From: Usnea hakonensis
Lineage: Eukaryota > Ascomycota > Lecanoromycetes > Lecanorales > Parmeliaceae
Reading direction: 5' to 3'
DNA length: 64,000 bases
Assembly: GCA_013423325.1 (NCBI GenBank)
Contig: BLJB01000181.1
Span: forward strand, 102,124 to 166,123
Part shown: positions 11,285 through 21,300 of the stretch, one piece after another
Layout: every line of letters begins with the position of its first letter
Position numbering within the stretch: position 1 is the first letter of the stretch
Made by a program: the position numbers and the translations under genes
Notes under the pieces: generated by a model
The model's input: only the letters and a program-made list of their open reading frames with translations
Told to the model about the DNA's origin: nothing
The model's database searches: none

Positions 11285-13223
11285 ATGTCTCACTATGTGT
11301 CAACATCTGTCCCTTATGGCAGATTCATGTTCAATGCAATCTTCACCTTTATCGCTGCCCTAGCTATAAGCATCGTGTATCGTCGCTATCTCCATCCATT
11401 GTCGCGGTATCCAGGGCCTTTCTTAGCCAGCGTGACTGATGTCTGGTAGGTTTGTTATATACAGCGCATCGGGCTCATACTGATTTGTCTCAACAGGCGG
11501 TTCTGGGTATGCTTCATTCTCGGTGACCATCATGTTTCCGACAAGAAATTGCACGATACATACGGCCCTGTTGTCAGGATTGGCCCAAACACCCTATCAT
11601 TCTCGAGTGCGTCAGCAGCTCAAGCCATATATGGATTCAACAAGGGCATGACAAAAGGCATCTTCTACTCTTGTTTTGGTGACCCGGATCCAGAGAAAGC
11701 GAATATGTTCCAGACTCGCACTGCGGCAAAACATCATGAAATCAGACGCAAAATGGTTTCTGGGGCTGTGAGTTGTCTTCCAGCGCACATTCAATTCGTA
11801 CTAATAGCTGTCTTGAAAGCTTGTACCAAGTCGTACTTCGATGTACGAGCCTATTGTGACCAAATCTGTGAAAATTTTCATGGATCAGTTGAACCAGCTA
11901 CACGGAAATTCGAAGACCATGATCAACATGGCTCCTCGAGTTCACCTATTTGCAATGGACACATGTATGGCTTTCCGATCCTTTTGACTAATCGAGACTG
12001 ATCTAAAAACTCATTAAAGTCTTTGAATTGAGTCATGGTAGCTCGATGAATTTTCAGACTGTTGGCTACGATGGTTACGGTGGTGCAGCCGCAGAACAAA
12101 GGGTACTCGGGCACCTATCGATCTCTATGCCAGCTGCTTACATTTGAAGTATCTCACCAAGTCTGGATTCCGCATATCACTGCTCCCATGGCTCGCCACC
12201 ATATTGCAGCCCTTCTCGTACATACAAATGGTGCGCAAAGCGACCTACGATAAGCATGGAAAAGCTATAGGCTTCTACGCAGTCATCGATGTATGGAACC
12301 TCAAATCAGACGTAAGAGGTGCAAAACAGTCGCTGACAGCTACATTAAAATTCAGGCATCAAAAAAGGCGCAAGCGACTGCCTCCCAAAATGCTCTCTCC
12401 CTGGGACCCTGCATCTTGAAAAATCTGATAGAGGTAGACCCGGAAGATGACCGACGGATGGAAGGGATGGAACTTTGGCGGGAGTTATTCAGTATGCCAT
12501 AATCTCTGAGACTGACATCTACCCAATGACTGACAGCGGCATCAAGATGCTAGTATGGCGGGCACAGGAAGCATATCGGCTTGCCTCACTATGATTTTGT
12601 ACCATCTTGGTACGCATCCCGAATGGCAGACCCGTATTTTGGACGAGGTCAAATATGAGACGTGCCTCTCAAATCCTGAAATAAGGCTTGACATGGTACC
12701 TTACCTCTCCTTGAGCAGATGTCCTGCGCTCAGTGCGGCCATTAATGAATCTCTTCGCGTCTCCCCTCCATTTCCCGCAGCATTCCCGCGTGACATCGCC
12801 CCCGGCGCCGAAAATGCGATACCCGGCTTACCTATGCCGCTGCCACTGGGGACAACGGTACAGGCCAATGTCTATGTGGTTTCTCACTCTCGCGAGTTCT
12901 GGGGGGACGACGCCGACGAATGGAGACCTAGCCGCTGGCTCGATGGAGATAAAAGGCTAGAAGAAGGATTCCTCATCTTTGGGCGTGGGGGTCGATCTTG
13001 TGTGGGCAAAGACATCTCTCGCATGGCACTCATGAAGGTGATCTTCGCGGTGAGCTTCTCCCCTTGAAAACGATGACTGCTCTCTCACCAAGCTGAAATG
13101 CATGTGCCACAGCTCTTGTGCCGATGGGAGGTTGTTGCCAAGCCCGAAACCCTGCGTGGACGCAACTATTTTGAAATGCAATATGAGCAATTGTTGGTAG
13201 AGCTGAAACCACGGGGGGCGTAG
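11285..13223 (+). CDS. Cytochrome P450 monooxygenase
   Basis: Eight exons: 11285-11445, 11497-11767, 11820-11964, 12020-12102, 12150-12311, 12356-12491, 12547-13049, 13113-13223; 523 residues, normal for a fungal P450. An N-terminal membrane anchor is followed by YPGPFLA. MAGTGS is the I-helix oxygen-activation motif, NESLR the K-helix ExxR, EWRPSRW the PERF region, and FGRGGRSCVG the haem loop with the cysteine ligand. The CYP family is not assigned. One weak join is the 47-nt intron 12103-12149; without it the frame would meet a TGA at 12145 and the gene would need a one-base correction. Other introns here are also short (44-62 nt), so an intact gene is favoured. Predicted role: oxidation of the NRPS-derived scaffold at the ER. 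Confidence 0.85.
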
Positions 13224-14013
13224 AATAAAGCCGGATTGGAGAAGGCTCTGGTTCGGACTAACGTCACGGCAATTCTGTGCTCCTCGTGTCATCGTCAGAC
13301 AGAGTGTTATGCTTTAGGAAAAAGTTGATTTGGAAAAAGCAGTTGTAAACGCTTCTACGTTACTGGCACGCGTATCCAATCGTGCATATATGCAGTGCTG
13401 CAAAACCAGAAAAGAATGGAAAAGATGAGGGCCACTCGTTCATCCCGTGGGACGATTTCTCTAATTTCAATTGGAATATAATAGTAAGTTCAGGCATAGA
13501 ATCACCATGGCAGACGGAATTTCGCACCCGGTGAAATGGCGTGCTAGACGAGCTTGTGACGACTAAACCTTACTTTAAGAACGACTAGGTAAGGTACTTT
13601 ACGGATCGCACTCGATGTACCTGTAACGTGTCACCTGCATATGCACTCCACCATCACAGCGGGCCGTTTTCCCCACGGGAAAATTCTTCAAGTAAAATAC
13701 AGTATTAGTACTCGCTCGTTTGTTACCAATTTTTCATACTCGTTTACCGTTCCAGAAACATGATAGAAATGATGTAGATAGTCATGTCCTTTTTCCATGT
13801 ACCGGCCCCTTTCTACTGATCAGCCGTTTGGATCAACTTGTTACTTCGAGCTCGTGAGTTCAAGCGAATCATATCTACTTTATCCTTCTTGTCCTTGAGC
13901 AACTCGTCCTGACCACCTTTTGTCATCTTCTCCACCATGACCAGTACCACTTTACTCCCTTGTTCTTGTCATTGAATAGATCTTCCTGACCACCTCTTGA
14001 CATTCTCTCCATC
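13224..14013. promoter_or_regulatory. Upstream region of hydroxylase B
   Basis: No gene is seen. An AGGTAAGGTAC word is at 13586-13596. CT-rich segments and two similar stretches with TCTTCC/TTCTCCACCATGACCA-like wording lie just before the ATG (about 13925-13945 and 13998-14020), suggesting a small local duplication of the leader. Confidence 0.35.
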
Positions 14014-15603
14014 ATGACCAATAGCACTTTACGATCCAACGGCCTAGACCGATCGCTTTACACCCTCAAACCCGTGCCTCCTCTTCTTCCGTTCATTTCA
14101 GACGCCCACCTATTACTCCTTCTTCCCATTGTCGCTTATTGGGCGTATGGACTCCTATTCTACTGGATTGATCAGCACGACTACCTCCCGCAATACAGAC
14201 TCCATACGCCAGCAGAGTTCTTGAAGCGGAACCGTGTTCCCGTTTCGGAAGTTGTAACCTACGTCCTGAAGTACCAGCTTCTGACGACCGTGATCGGGGT
14301 CTTGCTAAGCGGTGATGCCGACACTTATGGAATGGAAGAGCATCATGTTGCGATTTGGGCAAGCAGGGTGAATGCCCTCGGGAGTCTGGTCCCTACAGCG
14401 ATTTTTGCATACCTTGGTGTAAGCACAGAACTCCCTTCCCTGTCGCCTTCTTGCCAGCATTGAATGAAAATCGGACAGGACGGTGCCAAACCTTTCTTCC
14501 AACCCCGAACATTGAAGGCCGAATTATATCCGGGCGAGGCGATTACAAGCTGGCAACTATCCTTCGGGAGCTACATCTATTACTATCTCGTGCCCACCTT
14601 GCAATTTGCAACCGCCATCTTCTTCGCAGACACATGGCAATATTTCTATCATCGTTTGGTGCACATCAGCCCCTGGCTTTACAGTAAGTCCCCGTGCCTC
14701 CACTCATCTCCCCCGTCTGTTTTAGGTCCCAAGGCAGCTCTAACAGTCTACTGACCTCGCCACAGCAAACTTCCACTCAGTCCACCACAAGGTATATTCC
14801 CATGGCCCCCCACCCCATCCATTCCCTTCCTCTCTCCGCTCTCCCCAAAGCTCATTTCCTAACCCCTCCCTACCAGAACTTCGTGCCCTACGCCTTCGGC
14901 GCGTTTTACTCCAACATGTTGGAAGCCTTCCTCGTCGACGTCATCAGTACCTTCTTCGCTCTCTCAATCGCAGGCCTCACCACCCGCCAGGCAATGTGGT
15001 TCGTCACCTTGTCCGTCCTCAAGGCCGTAGACGATCACTGCGGCTACGCCATCCCCTGGGATCCGTTCCAGTGGCTTACGCCACAGAATGCACTCTATCA
15101 CGACATTCATCATCAGGCATGGGGTATTAAGGTGGGTGGACCAAATCTCCTCTCCCTTCCGCAGGGCCCCTACACTATCGTTCCCCGTTCCATTTAGATT
15201 CTTGATTTAAAACTTGAAACTGGATCTGGATTCGAAAAGGACCAGTCTTCTGGTAATTAAGAAGAATCTTTAGAGCCAAAGATGCAGGTCTCTCGATGGC
15301 ATCACTCAAGAACCACTTAAGTCCTTTTTCTCTGAGCAAGTTTTTCAGCGGCGCGCGTTTCATGCACAATGATTCCTTTCCGACGGTCAACCACAATATA
15401 GCTAACAACGCCCTCACCAACCGCAGACCAATTTCGCGCAGACGTATACCACCTTTTGGGACCACGCGCTTGGGACCGTGTGGAAAGGGAGCGGCGCCGA
15501 TCTGCAAGCGCGGTATGAGCGGGGTGAGGATGTGGCGAGGCAGTGGGCGCAAGGGAGTGGGTGCCGGGCTGCGGGTGGCGTGAGCAAGGAGAAGGGGCTG
15601 TAG
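14014..15603 (+). CDS. SUR2/sterol-desaturase superfamily di-iron hydroxylase (copy B)
   Basis: Five exons: 14014-14418, 14479-14683, 14766-14791, 14877-15131, 15427-15603; about 355 residues. The first half shares YTLKPVPPLLPFISD wording and hydrophobic layout with copy A. HRLVH, then FHSVHH (rebuilt in the 26-nt exon 3), and IHHQAWGIK form the histidine boxes for a di-iron site. The segment FVPYAFGAFY is very close to yeast-type sphinganine C4-hydroxylases. The last intron (295 bp) is long for this window and the final exon is the least certain part. Predicted ER membrane enzyme hydroxylating or desaturating an acyl or alkyl chain; the substrate is unknown. Presence of two paralogues in one cluster suggests two successive oxidations. 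Confidence 0.8.
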
Positions 15604-16413
15604 GTGAGAGGGGTCTGATGGGTGTTTGAGACGGGGAAGTGTGGTCGGGGGAAGAATAGTCTGGTTGGTGTTGGTGGTGGGGCAGAGATGGCTAGGTATG
15701 AGTATACGATGGGAGGGGAATACGAGTCGCAGGATGAGGATCTAGTCAATGGCTTTGTGGAGGCGACGCTGAGGCGGTGACGCTGGGAAGTTGGACAGAG
15801 AAGGAACAGCGCTGTTGACAAATGGGTCTTGACCAATATATTCCTCCTTAGTGCTTCGTTCGCCACATCCGAACCATGCGAATTGCATGCAAATGATCAA
15901 ATGCTCCCAGGAGGTAGCTGTAACAGTGGTTGGCCAATCTCATTGCCATGGGTAGGCCGAACAGTGACCCCTGAAGGTATATTCAGGCCTTGCCACAGCA
16001 CTAAGAAGACTCCCAAACCCACACAGCGATCTCAATGAGACTCGTCTATGGCGAACAACGCCATCACTAGTGCTGAGGAAAAAAGAATGCAATGCAATGC
16101 AATGAAGGAGACTCTGAAAGAGATGAATAGACTGAAGAGCCATTGCCAGTGCAAATCACCCTATTTATGGACTCCTGAAACGACACAGTCTCCTGATTCT
16201 CATGCCCCTGGCCATTGCCATGGCCATGAGCCATGGCCACCGAAACAACACCGAAACCAGTCATGCGATATGCGATATCCGAAATCACTAACCCCCAGTC
16301 CTACTGTGGCGATCACTTTGAATCGATCCTCAAAAGTCAAAAGTTCACGTATCTTCATCGATTCGAATCATCAAACACGCCCTTGAAGGTCTAGACTCTA
16401 CCCCTCCCCCCAA
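15604..16413. other. Convergent intergenic spacer
   Basis: Spacer between the 3' ends of hydroxylase B and the PhyH oxygenase. Only short frames are present and none resembles a family. A repeated GCCATGGCC-type stretch is at about 16210-16240. Confidence 0.4.
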
Positions 16414-17754
16414 TCAAAACATATCCACCACCCCCTCCCCTCCCCCTCCCTCCTCCTCCCCCCCAACCATCCCAATCGGATCCCCGAAATCTACCCACCC
16501 CAAACTCGGCCTACTAAGCGAATACCCCACAAACCGCTGCAACTCCCTCGGCAACCCTCTCACCGCCTCCACCTCGTTCGCCAAATACTGATTCTCCTCC
16601 TGCCGCAACCACCCCCTCGTCGTCGCGGCGCTGAGAATCAGCCGCTCCTCGTCCGCCGTGCTGTTCGCGCCCGCGGCGTGGTACACGCCCGAGAGCATCA
16701 TGAAGGCGTCGCCGGGGTCGAGCTCTGCGTGGCGGAGGAGGGTGGCTGCGTGGCCGTCATCGTCCTCGATGCCATCGCCCACGGCCTCGTTGTTGTCTGG
16801 CTCGCGCATCCCTTCTTCCGCGGGCGGTGGCACCGAGTAGTCCCATAGATGCGAGCCGGGGATGAACCGGGTGGCGCCGTTGGCCCGCGTGCTCCGCGTT
16901 GCGGCCACGAAGACGGTCATGCCTGTGTCACGGCCTTGGGTGTGCCGGCTGCAGGCAGAGTGCTGGTTGTGGTGCGTGTCGTCGTCGCGGTGGAGGACTT
17001 GCGCGCGCGCGCCGGGGAGGAGGCTGAAGACGACGGTGTTGCTAAGTTGGGGGGATGAGGTGCTGCGTTCGTTTTTGGTGCCGATCTGGGGGGGGGGGGG
17101 GGGGTTGGTTAGTTGGGCGGGGGGGGGGGGGGGGGGGGGAAGNNGGGGGGGGGTTGGTTGGTTAGTTGGGCTGGGGGAGTGGGGGGGGGGAGAAGAGAGA
17201 TTTTGGGTTGTGATGTTGGAGTAGGGGGGAGCGTACCCAGTTCCAATCTAGTTGGCTGGTTAGGAAGTATTGGCCCACCGCCTGCCAGATCGGATGCCCG
17301 ACTATGTTGAGTGCAAAAGCCTTGGATTTACCCACACATCCAGTCACTCTTCGCGATTCCACCGGGTAGAAGTCACCTTTGGCAAATGAGACACATCAGT
17401 ACGGGAACCATGCTCGTGGACTTCGGGATGTAAAGTGGGTATTTCGGTGCCGTAATGGATGGATGTCCGCATACCTTGCCAGACTTTTGCGGTATTGAGA
17501 TGCGGCCTGATGTCCTTTTCAATCTCCGCCAGACCTTCCTTGCTGACCATGTTGCGAACTATACAAGCTCCGGATACCTTGAGGCTATCGATGACTGCTT
17601 CAATGACTTGTTGTTGAGAGACTGGATTGGCAAGATCGACGTCGGATACCGGCGGGACGACTGGTCCATCAGACCCTGTTGTTTGGGGCTTCGAGGATGG
17701 AACGTTGCCGTTGGTGAGTTGCGCTGCTGCGATGACTTGATCGTGAAAATCCAT
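16414..17754 (-). CDS. PhyH-type Fe(II)/2-oxoglutarate-dependent dioxygenase
   Basis: Three exons on the minus strand: 17754-17475, 17376-17237, 17085-16414; 363 residues. Joins restore HLNT..WQGDFYP..RRVTG and LDWNW, features shared with fungal phytanoyl-CoA-dioxygenase-like enzymes such as the fumitremorgin endoperoxygenase FtmF. The metal site is HRD within LHRDDDTHH plus a distal His in MLSGVYHAAG; the downstream Arg (in ATTRGW) should hold 2-oxoglutarate. The protein is longer than FtmF because of an acidic insert after SHLWDYS and a Gly/Glu-rich C-terminal tail. Intron 2 (17086-17236) is packed with poly-C and contains two undetermined bases. It lies downstream of the NRPS in the same direction and probably hydroxylates, desaturates or rearranges the product. 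Confidence 0.85.
17088..17153. repeat. Poly-G tracts and NN gap inside the PhyH intron
   Basis: Plus-strand G runs at 17088-17104 (17), 17119-17139 (21) and 17145-17153 (9), with undetermined bases at 17143-17144. The wording GGTTGGTTAGTTGGGC occurs on both sides of the gap, so the true tract length and copy number are unresolved. All of it is intronic (intron 17086-17236). Confidence 0.8.
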
Positions 17755-18382
17755 CGTGGCGAGCGTTGATGGAAAACGTGTTGTTCTACAACAGTCCTCG
17801 TCGCTCTCGAATCAAGATGTCGAGTGCTCAGGTGAACACCTTCTGGCGTTTGCCGCATGAGGAAATGACATGGTATATAACGCATGCAGTTTCGAAGATA
17901 AAGTCAATAGCGAAAACGGCCGCTACTCGCATATCATGAGGGAAGATGGAGAAGCGGAGAAATACGCTGCATATGCTCATGCATGTATGCGTTATATTAC
18001 CACCTTCGTTTCATGTGACATTGGTCAATCAAAACCTAGCCCATGTTATTGACGATCAATGAGTGACGAGTCATTGGAACTCAAGCTTTGAGGGCCAGAC
18101 TTCCTTGCTTGAACAACATAGGACAGTAACAACAAGGATTGAAGATTTTTTAGTACTCTAGTACGTAATACGTAAAAGGTGCAGATACTTTCCCCTCTAG
18201 TCTTTTGATCATGTCATATTCATGCGACTCAATGTATTGCCAGGTATCTTACTGTTTCTTAGTATTCGACTGATGTTCATATGGCATTATTGAAACTGTC
18301 ATTTAATGTAGATTATAACTTTTTAGAGAAAAACAAAACAAGAATTCGAGTCCTTGGAAAGACATTCTTGCCGAAAACCTTT
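17755..18382. other. Spacer between NRPS 3' end and PhyH 5' end
   Basis: Contains the presumptive PhyH promoter and the NRPS 3' UTR. Nothing else is recognised. Confidence 0.4.
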
Positions 18383-21300
18383 TCACACCACCAATTGACT
18401 CCGACTGAAATTGGCCTCTACGCTCATGGCCGTCTCTTCCCCATTCAGACCTGGTAGAAACCCAATCCGAATCAGATACTCCACGTTACTGACAATCGCC
18501 GATTGAATGTACACCTTTCCAACCGAATTGACCTCACGCTGGGTAGGCGATATCTTGGAACCCAGGCTGCTTTGCCCTTGGCCAATTAAGTGTATCACTG
18601 GCCATAAAGGGTGCTTTTGCTTTGACCTATCCACGTCACGCCTGAGTGTCGCGCACCATTCTTCATGGTCCATTTGGCGCAAATTGTAATTGAAATGCGT
18701 GCTGATGGTCGACCAAAGCTCTCCCACGGTAAGCCCGTCCAGAATCTTGGTCAGGATGGGCAAGTCGTTTTTCTCTTGTAGCACGCTGCCAAGGACCCTT
18801 TCCGCTACCGAATCGACAGTGGCCATGAAGATCCACAGGTCCGTGTCTTCTCTGCTGACGCCTTTGATGCTCACGACGCCCGCGACTACCCTCCATAGAA
18901 AGTCGTCAATGTTCCCTATTCCTTCAGCAACTGTGCCCACAATGTAGCCAGGCTTGACAATTGACATGCGCTTCTGATTCCTTTCGGAACTTTCAGCGAA
19001 ACTTTTTGCAAGTAGTTCGGAGATGATTTTGGTCTGGCAGTACCCATTGCTGTCTGCAATCTGTTTCATCAGACTTTCTTCATCATCATTATCTTCTCCA
19101 TCGTCCCATTGGGGTCCGCCGGAGACATAGACAAATCTCTGGAGAAATGGCGATGAGGCAGTTGCACAGAGGAGATCCAAAGTGGACGTCACGTTAGCGG
19201 ACTTGAGAGCAGCGTAGTCTTTGTACCAGTTGACGGTAGCCCCATTGTGGATGATAGCATCTACATTTTTATTTGTTGGAGATTTTCCGCTGAGCTCATC
19301 CCACTGCGTGACTGTTAAACCTAAGTGCTTGTCACTGAGGTCCCCAGTCCAGACCTCAAGCTTGGACAGAAATCCTTCCAACCACCACCTTGCCGTTGTG
19401 GCTGAATTAATCAATCTTTGCAGGCCATGGCAAGGTGTTTTGGCCCGAACATGGGCAATGACTCTCTTGGTCTGAGGATGTAAAAGCGCTGTCCGTAGGA
19501 TGTGAGTACCGAGGTATCCTGTAGCCCCTGTGACAAATATTGTCTCGATCTTACGAGCCGATGCTGACTCTTGGCATCTTGAAGTTTCGGTCATATCTAG
19601 TAGGCTTTGTTGCATTCCCGAAAGCTCGCGCACAAGATCAATCTTCGTCGACCTGCCTGCCCCAAATGTCCCGGCTTCCGCATTCTCAATGTGCCTCGCT
19701 AGATTTCGCACAGTCAGAGAACTATCCGTAAGGATGTCAATACCCAAGCTCACGCCGAACGCCTGCTTTATGAAGGAGGCCAACGTCACAACACTGATTG
19801 AGTTGATCCCATATATTTGCAAAAGTACATCTTTTCCCTCAAGACTTGACCGGAATTGTTCATCACCATCGGAGATCAGGTCAGCCAATTTAGCACTCAG
19901 TCTCAATGCAGTAGATTCGCTGTTGGCTAGGGCTGTAGGTAAAGCTGAGGGGAATGCAGCCACCTGCACTGCTAATTTCTCTTGCGAACCCACGCTACCA
20001 AGCCACTCAGCGACTGCGCTCCTGTTAGATTTCCCTGACATTAAGGAAGGGAGACGGTCCACCACAATCCATGTTGTAGGAACCATATAAGATGGAAGAT
20101 GCATCTCCAGATTCCTGCGGATACGATAGGTTGTGTCATCTAAGCCAGGAAATTCATCGTCGGAGATGCTGCGCAAGGTACTATGGTCCTCTAATCTCCC
20201 AGGTCCATCTCTAAGCTGGATGACTGCGACCAAACCATCTCGGAATGAGCCGATTTTGGGCATAATAACGATTGATCGGGCCACAGCATCAACTGCAGAT
20301 AAGTGATGTTCAATCTCGCCGAGCTCAATTCGCTGACCCCTAAGCTTCACTTGAGCGTCTTTTCTTCCCAAAATACTCACAGTTCCGTCGGAATTGTACC
20401 GTGCTACGTCTCCAGTCTTGTATAGGCGCCGAGAACTTCTCCCGAGGGTTTGCGGTAACAAAGGATCGTCTATGAATGCGGTCGCTGTATCGAGATCTCG
20501 GTTGACATAGCCACGAGCTACATTAGGACCTTGTATGAGAAGCTCGCCGACCGTCCCAATGGGAGCAAGCGTTGTGTAGTCGGAGAATTCAGCGATCCAT
20601 AAACGGCAGCCAAGACCCTTGCCGATATTGGTAGGATCAGTGTTGGGTGTGATCTTCCGGATAGTGGTCGTAACGCAGCATTCACTTGGCCCATAGCTGT
20701 TCTCAAGCTGTAAAACGCCGGCCCATCGATTAACAAGAGCCGCAGACATTGGTTCGCCACCCTGCCTGAGGATCTCGAGGCTCGGAACACTCTCAGGTGT
20801 TAGCAAAGATGCGGCTGATGTTGTGAGTTCCGCAAGATTGACACCCATGCGATTGATTGCACCAGGGAGGTCACTCAATCGCTCTTTCTCTCCGGGGATG
20901 CAGATACACCCGCCTACCATCAAAGTCGCAAGAATTTCTTCAATGCTAGTATCGAAGCTGTACGATGCGAATTGTAGGACTCGCGACGTGCACTGAAAGT
21001 GCTTGGCCTTGATTTGCGCCGTAAATGTAGATGAGCAAGACACGTGCTCAGTGACTGAACCTTTGGGCTCCCCCGTTGATCCCGAGGTAAATGTCACGTA
21101 GAGCGCATTGCTTGGTTTGACCTTGACGTCAAGCGGACAGTTGTCCCGGGGGAGAGACTCAATCGCGGAGAGCTCAACCACAACTATATTGGTCCCAATG
21201 GTGGAAAGTAACTCGAGTTGTTGTGGCGAAGCAAGGGCGACTTTCGCTTGAACTAGGTTGATGATCCGCTTGAGACGATTCAAGGGCTGTGAAGGGTCCA

